Source of the DNA: Saprospiraceae bacterium
GTDB taxonomy: Bacteria; Bacteroidota; Bacteroidia; Chitinophagales; Saprospiraceae
NCBI GenBank assembly: GCA_020848995.1
Contig: JADLHA010000030.1
Span: forward strand, 34,867 to 98,866
DNA: 64,000 nucleotides
Reading direction: 5' to 3'
A program made the position numbers and the translations under genes. This document shows, one piece after another, positions 9,323-17,683 of this stretch; the stretch's first letter is position 1, and each line of letters opens with the position of its first letter. Below the pieces are notes generated by a model, which did not search any database, was not told where the DNA came from, and was given only the letters and a program-made list of their open reading frames with translations.

Positions 9323-10397
9323 CGGAGGGGGTACCGGCGGGCATGTATTTCCCGCCATTGCAATCGGTCGCGCCCTTCAGCAGCTCGATCCGGCGATTGA
9401 ATTGCTATTTGTTGGTGCCGAAGGTCGCCTCGAAATGAGCAAAGTTCCGGAAGCAGGCTTCGAGATCATAGGTTTGCCAATTCGCGGAATGCCCCGGCGA
9501 CTGGGCTGGCCGCTGATCACCTGGCCCTTTGCCCTCCTTAAATCCGGCATGGAAGCAATCCGCATTTTGCGGCGTTTTCGTCCTAACGCAGTGGTAGGGG
9601 TTGGTGGTTACGCGAGCGGTCCAACGCTGGCGATGGCTTGCTGTTTTGGAATCCCCATCGTGGTGCAGGAGCAAAATGCCTATCCCGGAATGACCAACCG
9701 CATCCTGGGGCGATGCGCGCGCAAAATTTGCGTGGCGTTTGAGGGAATGGGCAAGTATTTTAATGCGGGTAAATTGGTCGTAACGGGAAACCCGGTGCGG
9801 CAAACCCTGGCAACCCTGCCGTCGCGGCAGGAAGCGCTGCGGTTTTTCGACCTGGATCCCTCCAAACGTACGGTTTGCGTTTTTGGAGGCAGTCTCGGCG
9901 CACGATCCATCAATCGCGCAATGACGCAAAATCTTGGGGACATCGCTGCCGACCAAAGCATCCAATGGCTTTGGCAGAGTGGAGGGGTCTACGAACGCGA
10001 ATTGGCAGATGCCGCGCCCTCGTTGCCAGCGCATGTTCGACGGTATCCGTTTGTGGAGCGGATGGACATGGCTTACGCGGCGGCTGATGTGGTTGTATCC
10101 AGAGCCGGAGCGCTGACGCTCGCAGAAATCGCCCTGGTTGCCAAACCGTGCATACTGGTTCCATCTCCGAACGTCGCTGGCGATCATCAGCGAATCAACG
10201 CCATGCAATTCGAGCGGTCCGGGGCTGCTTTATGCATTGAAGACCCGGCGTTGCCTGTGCAATTGCTCCCCGCAGTGCGCAAACAACTGGAAAACGTCCA
10301 ATCCATAGAACTGCAAGTCATCCGCTTGAAGGAGTTGGCACGCCCCGATGCCAGCCAAGACATTGCACGGACCATCATTCAAATGACGAACGCATGA
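9300..10397 (+). CDS. murG: UDP-N-acetylglucosamine--N-acetylmuramyl-(pentapeptide) transferase MurG
   Basis: MurG (365 aa) adds GlcNAc to lipid I, giving lipid II, at the cytoplasmic face of the inner membrane. The GT-B fold signatures are present: GGGTGGHVFPA near residue 9, the VVGVGGYASGP loop near 97, and EQNAYPGMTNR. The C-domain has FGGSLGAR and SRAGALTLAEI. Two ATGs (9300 and 9306) are possible; 9300 is used here and makes a 23-nt overlap with ftsW. The stop overlaps the murC start. Confidence 0.96.
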   Translation: MAMRVLISGGGTGGHVFPAIAIGRALQQLDPAIELLFVGAEGRLEMSKVPEAGFEIIGLPIRGMPRRLGWPLITWPFALLKSGMEAIRILRRFRPNAVVGVGGYASGPTLAMACCFGIPIVVQEQNAYPGMTNRILGRCARKICVAFEGMGKYFNAGKLVVTGNPVRQTLATLPSRQEALRFFDLDPSKRTVCVFGGSLGARSINRAMTQNLGDIAADQSIQWLWQSGGVYERELADAAPSLPAHVRRYPFVERMDMAYAAADVVVSRAGALTLAEIALVAKPCILVPSPNVAGDHQRINAMQFERSGAALCIEDPALPVQLLPAVRKQLENVQSIELQVIRLKELARPDASQDIARTIIQMTNA

Positions 10398-11803
10398 ATC
10401 TCAACTCGTTGCGCCACATCTATTTCCTTGGACTGGGAGGCATCGGAATGAGCAGCATTGCGCGTTACTTCAACCGTCGCGGAGTGCGCATTTCCGGTTA
10501 CGATAAAACGCCGAGTCCTCTGACCGATGCCTTGCGAAACGAAGGCATGCAAATCCATTTTGAGGACCGCCCACAAGACTTGCCCGAAGGCATTGACCTG
10601 GTCGTTTACACTCCGGCAATACCCGCGACGCACGGGGAATTTCGCATGCTCATGAACTCCGGAATCCCCATGCATAAGCGCTCCGAAGTATTGGCAAGGA
10701 TCACGGAAAGTCACTACAACGTTGCCGTCGCAGGTACACATGGTAAAACCACGACGAGCGCCTTGCTCGCCCACCTGCTGGTGTCCTCCGGAATTCCCAC
10801 GACGGCCTTTTTGGGAGGGATTTGCCTAAATTACGACAGCAATTTTATCGATACGGGGAACCAGGTTATGGTCGAGGAAGCGGACGAATACGACCGGTCC
10901 TTTCTTCAACTGAGGCCGGACATCGGCATTGTCGGATCGCTCGATGCAGATCATTTAGATATCTACGGCAGCCGAAGGGCGATGCTGGACGCTTACGCGT
11001 GCTTTGCACAAGCGGTTAGGGGGCATGGACCCTTACTGCTCAGCGACGGAATTGCCGCAGCGGATCGCACACAATTGTCTGCGGGATGCCCTGCCATTTT
11101 AAACGTGGAGGATTTTGGTCTGGATGCGGGAGCACACCGCGCACGCATCCTGGGAACCTCCCCACGTCTCACTGCGTTTGAATATATTAGTAAAATATAT
11201 CATATAAAAGACCTAACTTTGGCCTTGCCGGGTCAGCACAATGTTCGCAATGCCACCGCTGCCATAGCAGTTGCATTGCAACTGGGTGCGGATCCGGAAC
11301 AGATTCGTAGGGCACTGGCATCCTTTCGCGGGATTCAGCGGAGGTTGCAATGGCGGCTGGATACTCCCGCCAAAGTGCTCATCGATGATTATGCCCACCA
11401 TCCTGAGGAATTGAGAGCCGTCATTCGCGCTTGCCGGGAGATGTATCCCCAGCGCAAATTGACGGGCATTTTCCAGCCGCACTTGTATACCAGGACGCGC
11501 GACTTTATGGACGAATTTGCACGGGTGCTCGAATCGCTGGATCAGGTGGTGCTCGTCGAACTTTATCCGGCGAGAGAATTGCCCCTCCCCGGAATTGATT
11601 CGGGAACCCTGTTCGAAAAAATTCGCCATTCCGCTAAGTGGCTGACCGATCTGGAACACTTGCCCGGGTTGATGCGAAACATGGATCTCGACGTGGTAAT
11701 GACCCTGGGAGCCGGCGACCTGGACACGCGGATTGGGGAGATGGTCGAAGTGATGAACGAACAAATTACCCGCAGCAACCGGGATTTGGATTCGATAAAA
11801 TAG
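10394..11803 (+). CDS. murC: UDP-N-acetylmuramate--L-alanine ligase MurC
   Basis: MurC (469 aa) adds the first L-alanine to UDP-MurNAc. The N-terminal UDP-binding motif GLGGIGMSSIA is at 13-23, the ATP loop GTHGKTTT at 114-121, EADEYDRSFL near 162, DADHLDIYG near 183, and DDYAHHPEE near 332. The ATG overlaps the murG stop by 4 nt. Between residues ~255 and 275 the DNA is locally AT-rich (11183-11218), but the frame is undisturbed. Identification is firm. Confidence 0.96.
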   Translation: MNLNSLRHIYFLGLGGIGMSSIARYFNRRGVRISGYDKTPSPLTDALRNEGMQIHFEDRPQDLPEGIDLVVYTPAIPATHGEFRMLMNSGIPMHKRSEVLARITESHYNVAVAGTHGKTTTSALLAHLLVSSGIPTTAFLGGICLNYDSNFIDTGNQVMVEEADEYDRSFLQLRPDIGIVGSLDADHLDIYGSRRAMLDAYACFAQAVRGHGPLLLSDGIAAADRTQLSAGCPAILNVEDFGLDAGAHRARILGTSPRLTAFEYISKIYHIKDLTLALPGQHNVRNATAAIAVALQLGADPEQIRRALASFRGIQRRLQWRLDTPAKVLIDDYAHHPEELRAVIRACREMYPQRKLTGIFQPHLYTRTRDFMDEFARVLESLDQVVLVELYPARELPLPGIDSGTLFEKIRHSAKWLTDLEHLPGLMRNMDLDVVMTLGAGDLDTRIGEMVEVMNEQITRSNRDLDSIK

Positions 11804-11819
11804 CGAAACCGAAAACGAA

Positions 11820-12608
11820 ATGAACTCAAAGCTCAAAGGATTCATCCTCGTTGTGGTCAACCTGGCCGCCCTGCTGGCCATTGCCATTTTGTGGATGCAT
11901 GCTGTGGGCACCCGGCGCATTGCACGACCTGCGTCGCTTGAAATTTCAGTAAGGGCCGAAGGCTCCGGAAGCTTGCTGAAAGAAGCAGATGTTGAAACCT
12001 GCGTAAAAGCCTTCTACCGCAAAGACTTCCGGAAAATACCGGTGTACGCACTTCGCCCACAGGCCCTCGAGGCTAAAATTGAGCAACTCCCGCTGGTTCA
12101 GAAAGCAGAGGTTTACATCGATCCCGAAAACCGGCTGCGCATCTGGGTTACCCAACGCAACCCCGTGGTACGGGTAGTTGACATCCGGGGCAACCATTTC
12201 TATCTGGACGCTACGGGTTTTAAAATTCCCATTTCCAGTCAGTACAGTTCTCGCGTACCCGTGGCGACCGGAGCTTGGATGCCAGTGCGCGGAAACCGCC
12301 TGGACAACAGGGAGCTCAGCTATTACCGGCACCTGCTCAGCCTGGTCGATGCCATTGCTGCAGACAGCTTCGCCAGATGCCTTGTTGAACAAATCGACCT
12401 GGATGAGCATGGAGAGTTTACCCTGGTTCCCAAAATCGGAAATGAAAAGATCCTGTTTGGCAGCACAGAAAATATGCAGGATAAACTGAGCCGGTTGCGG
12501 CTTTTTTACCGGGAGAATATGGGGCGCAAAGGATGGAATGTCTACCAGACGATCAACCTCAAATTTGAAGGTCAGGTCATCGGCAGACGCGAGCACTTTG
12601 AAAGTTGA
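11820..12608 (+). CDS. ftsQ: Cell division protein FtsQ
   Basis: A 262-aa bitopic protein with one N-terminal membrane segment (residues ~8-28) and a periplasmic region. That region begins with a divergent POTRA-like domain and contains the family pattern around PLVQKAEVYIDPENRLRIWV (residues 91-110) and the FYLDATG stretch near residue 129. FtsQ scaffolds FtsL and FtsB at the septum. Position between murC and ftsA supports the call. It begins 16 nt after murC. Sequence divergence from E. coli FtsQ is large, as usual for the phylum. Confidence 0.9.
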   Translation: MNSKLKGFILVVVNLAALLAIAILWMHAVGTRRIARPASLEISVRAEGSGSLLKEADVETCVKAFYRKDFRKIPVYALRPQALEAKIEQLPLVQKAEVYIDPENRLRIWVTQRNPVVRVVDIRGNHFYLDATGFKIPISSQYSSRVPVATGAWMPVRGNRLDNRELSYYRHLLSLVDAIAADSFARCLVEQIDLDEHGEFTLVPKIGNEKILFGSTENMQDKLSRLRLFYRENMGRKGWNVYQTINLKFEGQVIGRREHFES

Positions 12609-12637
12609 GTTTTGAATCTATAAAAAGACCGACGAAC

Positions 12638-14002
12638 ATGGACGCATTTCACACTTCTGAACAAAAGATCATCGTAGCACTCTACATCGGCACGACCAAA
12701 GTGACGGCACTGGTTGGACGCAAAAATCTGATCGGCAAACTCGAGCTGATGGGTTATGGTGTTGCAGCCTGTGAGGGCGTTAGCCGCGGAACCGTGAGCA
12801 ACATCGAAAAAACGGCCAAGGCCATTTGCGACGCCATCGACCGCGCTGAAAAAAGCTCCCGCCAGGAAATCAGGAGCGTCTACGCCGGAATATCTGGTGA
12901 GCACATCCGCAGTCTGCACCACCAGGCCGTCAAGTACAGAGACAACGGAAAGGAAGAAATCAACCAGGAAGACATCGACCAACTGGTTAAGGATATGCAC
13001 AAAATCGCTTTGCCACATGGCGACATGATCCTGCATGTCATCCCTCAGGAGTTTTTCATCGACAACAAGAAGCAAGGACATATTGATCCCATCGGGATGC
13101 CCGGAGCGAGGCTGGAAGCCAATTTCCACATCATCACCGCAAGCGGAGATTCCATTGAACAGATGAGACGCGCCATCGAAAAATCGCAGATCGAGCTCCT
13201 GGGCCTCATCCTCGCCCCCACGGCAACAGCACAAGCTGTGCTTTCAGACGAGGAAAAGGAATTGGGGGTCGTGCTGGTGGACATTGGAGGAGGCACGACA
13301 AACGTAACCATTTACCACAATGGGATCCTTCGTTTTACCGGAGTCGTTCCCCTTGGATCAAATGTGATCACCAACGACATCAAAGCGGGTTGTGCTGTCC
13401 TTCCCGACCAGGCAGAAAAACTCAAAGTCAGATTTGGCTCGGCCATTGCCGGAGAGATCGTCGACAACCGGATCATAACCGTACCGGGACTGATGGGCCG
13501 CCCCCCGAGAGAGATATCGGAAAAAAACCTCGCCCGGATCATCCAGGCCCGGGTAGAAGAGCTTTTTGACTTTGTGATGTGGGAAATCAGGAGAAGCGGT
13601 TTCGAAGACCGCCTCCAAGCCGGGATGGTACTCACCGGCGGCGGCTCGGCTTTGCGCAACATCAACCTGCTGGCCGAATTGCACACGGGCCTGGAAACCC
13701 GGATTGGAATACCGCTGGAGCGCAGCTTCTCCCACCTTGCCGATGATGTCCTCAAACCGGATTTCTCCGCTCCGATGGGAATATTGCTCGAGGCGGCCGG
13801 GTACCGAGAAGCAGAGAAAATGGTCCCTGCAACGGAAAAAGCAATAGCCGGAGGGGGGATGGGAACTTTTGAGATCGAAGACGGGGTGGAAAATACCCAA
13901 CAGCTCGAAGAGGAACACCACGGGAGCGGAAAGAACTGGCTCGACCGGGGCATTGACACGCTTACGAAAATATTTGTTCCCGGCAAGGACTCCCCCTTGT
14001 AG
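12638..14002 (+). CDS. ftsA: Cell division protein FtsA
   Basis: Actin-like ATPase that tethers FtsZ to the membrane. The frame extends to a TTG at 12605 overlapping ftsQ, but ATG at 12638 (MDAFHTSEQKIIVALYIGTTKV, 454 aa) puts the first phosphate-binding strand at a normal distance and follows an A-rich stretch; it is the preferred start. The ATPase motifs are LVDIGGGTTNVTIY near residue 220 and VLTGGGSALRNI near residue 330. The extreme C-terminus (NWLDRGIDTLTKIFVPG) can form the amphipathic membrane-targeting helix expected of FtsA. Confidence 0.95.
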   Translation: MDAFHTSEQKIIVALYIGTTKVTALVGRKNLIGKLELMGYGVAACEGVSRGTVSNIEKTAKAICDAIDRAEKSSRQEIRSVYAGISGEHIRSLHHQAVKYRDNGKEEINQEDIDQLVKDMHKIALPHGDMILHVIPQEFFIDNKKQGHIDPIGMPGARLEANFHIITASGDSIEQMRRAIEKSQIELLGLILAPTATAQAVLSDEEKELGVVLVDIGGGTTNVTIYHNGILRFTGVVPLGSNVITNDIKAGCAVLPDQAEKLKVRFGSAIAGEIVDNRIITVPGLMGRPPREISEKNLARIIQARVEELFDFVMWEIRRSGFEDRLQAGMVLTGGGSALRNINLLAELHTGLETRIGIPLERSFSHLADDVLKPDFSAPMGILLEAAGYREAEKMVPATEKAIAGGGMGTFEIEDGVENTQQLEEEHHGSGKNWLDRGIDTLTKIFVPGKDSPL

Positions 14003-14103
14003 CCTGAATTTTTTTATATATAAAAAAAAATTATAATTTATTTTTATTTGTAATATATAAATACATATCTTTACACCGTAAACAGATATTCATATACTGT
14101 AAT
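14003..14103 (+). promoter_or_regulatory. AT-rich ftsA-ftsZ gap with a possible ftsZ promoter
   Basis: This 101-bp gap is almost pure A/T, unlike the rest of the cluster. It contains TTTG at 14047-14050 and a near-consensus -7 element TATCTTTA at 14066-14073 (7 of 8 matches to TAnnTTTG). The spacing of 15 bp is shorter than the usual ~17-23. An internal promoter giving extra ftsZ expression would be biologically sensible. The evidence is composition plus an imperfect motif, so confidence is low. Confidence 0.35.
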
Positions 14104-15483
14104 ATGAGTCAGCGTTCCATCATAAAGGTCATCGGGGTCGGCGGAGCCGGAACCAATGCTGTGACTCATATGTTCAGCCAGGGCATCCGTGGGGTGGACT
14201 TTGCGGTCTGCAATACCGACCAGCAATCGCTGGAACTCAGTGGGGTGCCGGTGAAAATCCAGTTGGGCCCCCTGCTCACGGAAGGCCGTGGCGCAGGCAA
14301 CAACCCGGAAAAGGGCAAGTTGGCCTGTGAGGAATCTACCAAAGAGCTCGTTCAGTTTCTCGAAAAGGAAACCCGCATGCTCTTCGTAACGGCAGGTATG
14401 GGGGGTGGTACGGGCACAGGGGCCGCACCAATCCTTGCCAGAATGGCCCGAGAGCTGGGTATCCTCACTGTAGGTATCGTCACCATGCCTTTTTCGTTCG
14501 AAGGGCCCCGCAGGGGAAGGCATGCGGCAGAAGGCATCGAACAACTCAAACAAAGCGTCGACGCACTGATCGTCGTCTCCAATGATAAGTTGCGTGAAGT
14601 CTATGGCAACCTCGCCATGTCAAGCGCGTTTTCTCACGCCGACAACGTATTGGCAACCGCCGCGAAGGGGATTGCTGAAATCATAACGGTTCCCGGATAC
14701 ATCAACGTCGATTTCGAAGACGTGAATTACGTGATGAAAGACAGTGGTGTGGCCATTATGGGTTCAGCCGTCGCGGGCGGCCAGGATCGCTCGAAAAAGG
14801 TCATCGAACTTGCATTGAACAGTCCGCTGCTCGAAGACAACGACATCCGGGGAGCCAAGCACATTTTGCTCAACATCACCACGGGGCGCAATCCGGAAAT
14901 TACCATGGACGAAGTCGGTGAGATCACCGAGATCATTCAAAGAGCTGCCGGCCATGACACGGATCTCATTTGGGGTTCCTGCGTGGATGATGCACTCGAC
15001 GATCAGATCAGCGTAACGCTGATCGCCACCGGGTTTAACGCGGGCAACCTCGAAGCAAGGCAACAAGCAACCATACGGGTCAGTATCGACGACGAAACGG
15101 CCGATATGCACTCTGATAATCCTTCCAATGCCCGGATCTTTGATGTGGAGCATGCGGGTGGAGCAAACGGTTTTGACGAAGAGGAAAAATACCTCGACGC
15201 AGGCAGCCCGATGGTTAACTGGGGTGCAAGCTCCTCAAATACAGGTTCCGCAAAGTCGCAATCGGGAACTGGGGCGCTTCGAGATCAAAATTCTCCTTTG
15301 GCAGATTCAAAAACGCTTCATGACGCGGAGAACGTTCCCGCTTATGAACGCAAAAAAATACGGCTCGACTCAGTCAGTGCCTCCAATGAGCTGAATGGCT
15401 CCAGGGTGCGGATGGTCGTGGACGAAGACAATCGTCCCGAGATCCGTGAGGATAGCTCCTTCCTGCACGACAACGTCGACTAA
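14104..15483 (+). CDS. ftsZ: Cell division protein FtsZ
   Basis: Tubulin-like GTPase that forms the Z ring (459 aa). The GTP-binding signature GMGGGTGTG is at 98-106. The N-terminal GVGGAGTNAV and the T7-loop region INVDFEDVNYVM (about residues 200-211) are intact. After the conserved core (about residue 325) a long variable linker of ~120 residues follows. A short acidic/hydrophobic tail (REDSSFLHDNVD) probably acts as the partner-binding peptide. It is the last dcw gene, followed by a strong terminator at 15527-15555. Confidence 0.97.
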   Translation: MSQRSIIKVIGVGGAGTNAVTHMFSQGIRGVDFAVCNTDQQSLELSGVPVKIQLGPLLTEGRGAGNNPEKGKLACEESTKELVQFLEKETRMLFVTAGMGGGTGTGAAPILARMARELGILTVGIVTMPFSFEGPRRGRHAAEGIEQLKQSVDALIVVSNDKLREVYGNLAMSSAFSHADNVLATAAKGIAEIITVPGYINVDFEDVNYVMKDSGVAIMGSAVAGGQDRSKKVIELALNSPLLEDNDIRGAKHILLNITTGRNPEITMDEVGEITEIIQRAAGHDTDLIWGSCVDDALDDQISVTLIATGFNAGNLEARQQATIRVSIDDETADMHSDNPSNARIFDVEHAGGANGFDEEEKYLDAGSPMVNWGASSSNTGSAKSQSGTGALRDQNSPLADSKTLHDAENVPAYERKKIRLDSVSASNELNGSRVRMVVDEDNRPEIREDSSFLHDNVD

Positions 15484-15526
15484 AGAAGCTTCGTCTTTTC
15501 ATACCTTTTCTTGAGATTGGTTTATC

Positions 15527-15555
15527 AGTCCGGGCGCCCGCCCGGACTTTTTTTT
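15527..15555 (+). terminator. Rho-independent terminator after ftsZ
   Basis: AGTCCGGGC (15527-15535) pairs perfectly with GCCCGGACT (15540-15548) around a four-base loop, followed by a run of eight T. It lies 44 nt after the ftsZ stop and marks the end of the dcw transcription unit. Downstream to 15735 I see no gene. Confidence 0.9.
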
Positions 15556-15735
15556 GTGGCTTTTGAACCGCCTCGGAGCGCATGCTCTCCCGGAACGTCC
15601 AACGATCCACCCTCCCCGCTCAATGGAAGCCCGGCCGGTGATCGGTAAGTTAAAATTTCTGTTGGGGCAACCTTTTAGCCTGCACCCCCGTATGGAAAGT
15701 ATATGATGATTAATTTTAACCCAAAATGTAATCCT

Positions 15736-17361
15736 ATGCGAAATGCCTTGAAGATTTTGACCTTGTGCTTAGTCGCAGTCTGCGGTCTGAGTGCCCAATC
15801 CATTGTGCTCTATGGCACCGTGTACAACAGCGACAAGGAACCTGTGGCCGATTGGCCGGTTCACATCATGACCAGTCCCGCGACCAACGTGGGGGGCGTA
15901 CGGCTGACGACAAACGCCGACGGTTATTATGAAAAGGAGTTTAGCCTGAACCCGAATACGGCAGCTTACGTCATTTCTGTAGCGGATCCATGTCAGAAGG
16001 CTCCACAGATTCAAAAAGCGGAAGCCGTGGAGGGCAAATTCCAGCATGATTTTGTAATCTGCAGTCGCACCACTCCGGGTGCTGATCCATGTGATGGCAA
16101 ATTTAATTTTGTTGTTCACAGCGACGGTTGGGTGGAATTCCATGCAGGGGCGGTTTCAGAACGGGTCGAATTCCACTGGGAATTTGGAGACGGCACCACC
16201 GGCACGGGTCGTGACGTGCGTCATCAATATGGCGCTCCAGGCGTTTACGAAGTGAGCCTTGTGATTGCAGGTACCAACTGCAAAAAGCGCTACGCATTTA
16301 AAGTCGAAGTGCGCGATACAAAACCACCGGCTCCCCCAACGCATTGGGACCAGGCGTGCTGTGGCAAAGTGAACATTTCTGCTGCGGCAGTGGCCAGCAC
16401 CAACGCCAATTATTTCGTGTTCCGCGCCAGCGCGGGCTTCCCGATCAAAGAAGTTCACTGGGATTTTGGCGATGGACAGACGGGCAGCGGGGAAGAGACG
16501 CGCCATGCATACTCCGCTGAGGGGCGTTACAAAGTGGTTACTACCATCACCGGGGAGTTCTGTAAAGTTGAGCTCGTCACGTGGATACACGTAGGCAAAC
16601 GCCCGGAGCCCTGCAACATCGATTTTGGATTTTCTGTCGATCAACTTTCGGCAAAGTTCCGTGCTGACCTGAAAGGACAAACAGCTGATAAGTTGCTTTG
16701 GAATTTTGGCGACGGGTCATCGTCTAATGATCCTGAAACCAGCCATACCTATGCCCGGCCGGGTGTGTATAAAGTAAGCCTTATCGTCTCCATAGGAGGA
16801 AAGACCTGCGAAGTCACCAAAGAAGTACGCGTAGGTGGCAACATTGACCCGAATGATCCCTGCAGCGCGGATTTTCGCTTTCTGACCGATCAGCTCACCG
16901 TTAAGCTGGAAGCTGTTTTCAAGGTTAGGCCCGATAAATTTTATTGGGACCTTGGGGATGGAAATACCTCAGCAGAGTTGGCGCTCAAACACACGTATGC
17001 AAAGGCAGGAGTTTATACCGTGGTGCTCTACTACGTTGTGAACGGCGTGGAATGCAAATCGGCTAAACGCATTAAAGTGGGCAATCGCTCAGGTGGTGGG
17101 TTCACCGTCGAAATTGCGGAAATCAATCCCAACCCAGGTGCGGAACAACCGGTACTGACCATTCGCACGGATGAGGGTACACAAGCCCTGCTGGTCATTT
17201 CTGATCTCAGCGGGATGCCGTTGCGCAAAATTCCCATTGAACTCGAGGCGGGAGACAACCGCATTCCATTGGTGTTCAATGACCTTAGGTCAGGGAGCTA
17301 TTTGATAACGTTGATTCATGAACTCGTTCCTGTATCCTCCGTTCGTTTTCAGAAAATGTGA
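15736..17361 (+). CDS. Secreted four-PKD-domain protein with T9SS sorting domain
   Basis: Exported protein, 541 aa from ATG 15736, which places a clean signal peptide (MRNALKILTLCLVAVCGLSAQ) at the N-terminus; an in-frame ATG at 15703 would add 11 residues. A transthyretin/carboxypeptidase-regulatory-like beta domain (residues ~22-90) is followed by four PKD domains, recognised by FGDGT, FGDGQ, FGDGS and LGDGN, each trailed by a Y-x3-G-x-Y strand. The last ~80 residues, starting near EINPNPG, have the pattern of a type A T9SS C-terminal sorting domain (DLSGMPLRKI, SGSYLITL). Probable cell-surface or secreted adhesion/binding protein; ligand unknown. Confidence 0.85.
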   Translation: MRNALKILTLCLVAVCGLSAQSIVLYGTVYNSDKEPVADWPVHIMTSPATNVGGVRLTTNADGYYEKEFSLNPNTAAYVISVADPCQKAPQIQKAEAVEGKFQHDFVICSRTTPGADPCDGKFNFVVHSDGWVEFHAGAVSERVEFHWEFGDGTTGTGRDVRHQYGAPGVYEVSLVIAGTNCKKRYAFKVEVRDTKPPAPPTHWDQACCGKVNISAAAVASTNANYFVFRASAGFPIKEVHWDFGDGQTGSGEETRHAYSAEGRYKVVTTITGEFCKVELVTWIHVGKRPEPCNIDFGFSVDQLSAKFRADLKGQTADKLLWNFGDGSSSNDPETSHTYARPGVYKVSLIVSIGGKTCEVTKEVRVGGNIDPNDPCSADFRFLTDQLTVKLEAVFKVRPDKFYWDLGDGNTSAELALKHTYAKAGVYTVVLYYVVNGVECKSAKRIKVGNRSGGGFTVEIAEINPNPGAEQPVLTIRTDEGTQALLVISDLSGMPLRKIPIELEAGDNRIPLVFNDLRSGSYLITLIHELVPVSSVRFQKM

Positions 17362-17386
17362 GGACATCATTTAACACTCTGTGCAC

Positions 17387-17417
17387 AAAAGAGCTGCCCA
17401 TTTTGGGCAGCTCTTTT
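17387..17417. terminator. Bidirectional rho-independent terminator
   Basis: AAAAGAGCTGCCCA (17387-17400) pairs perfectly with TGGGCAGCTCTTTT (17404-17417) across a TTT loop: a 14-bp stem with A-run and T-run flanks. It ends the PKD-protein transcript 25 nt after its stop. Confidence 0.9.
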
Positions 17418-17672
17418 GTGTTTAGGGCAATGCCGGTAGCGGATTCGATCGCCCTTCCCGGGGTTGATCGAATGCTCAAATGGTCCTTTACAAAAAATCT
17501 ACTCCTGCATCGATTTCCATACACCCCGCATTTCGGAATTAAGGGGCGGCTCAATGGAGGGATCTGGCCAGAAGCTCCCCCAGATAACCCCAATGCACCA
17601 CAGTGACCTGCGCTCCGTGAGCCAACAAGCCCTCAACCGGAATGGGGACTCTGATTGAAATTCTAAAATGAA
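17418..17672. other. Gene-free stretch before the ABC transporter
   Basis: No convincing gene is seen. Small open frames exist but have no start context or recognisable product. An inverted repeat, ATTCGATC (17443-17450) and GATCGAAT (17466-17473), encloses a 15-base spacer and could form a weak hairpin. Its role is unknown. Confidence 0.5.
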
Positions 17673-17680
17673 TACTTTTG
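17673..17680 (+). promoter_or_regulatory. -7 element TACTTTTG directly before the ABC transporter
   Basis: TACTTTTG is an exact match to the Bacteroidota -7 consensus TAnnTTTG and lies 3 nt before ATG 17684. A TTG at 17655-17657 is 15 bp upstream, closer than usual for a -33 element. If active, transcription would start at or just inside the first codons, so the mRNA would be leaderless or begin at ATG 17702. Confidence 0.5.
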
Positions 17681-17683
17681 CGA

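Noticed and set aside
13312..13986. Long open frame antisense to ftsA (224 codons), with similar ones opposite ftsZ, rsmH and murG
   Set aside because: They mirror the codon pattern of firmly identified genes on the + strand and show no domain of their own.
17358..17606. 82-codon frame after the PKD protein gene
   Set aside because: It begins inside the preceding gene's stop region and passes through a perfect terminator hairpin.
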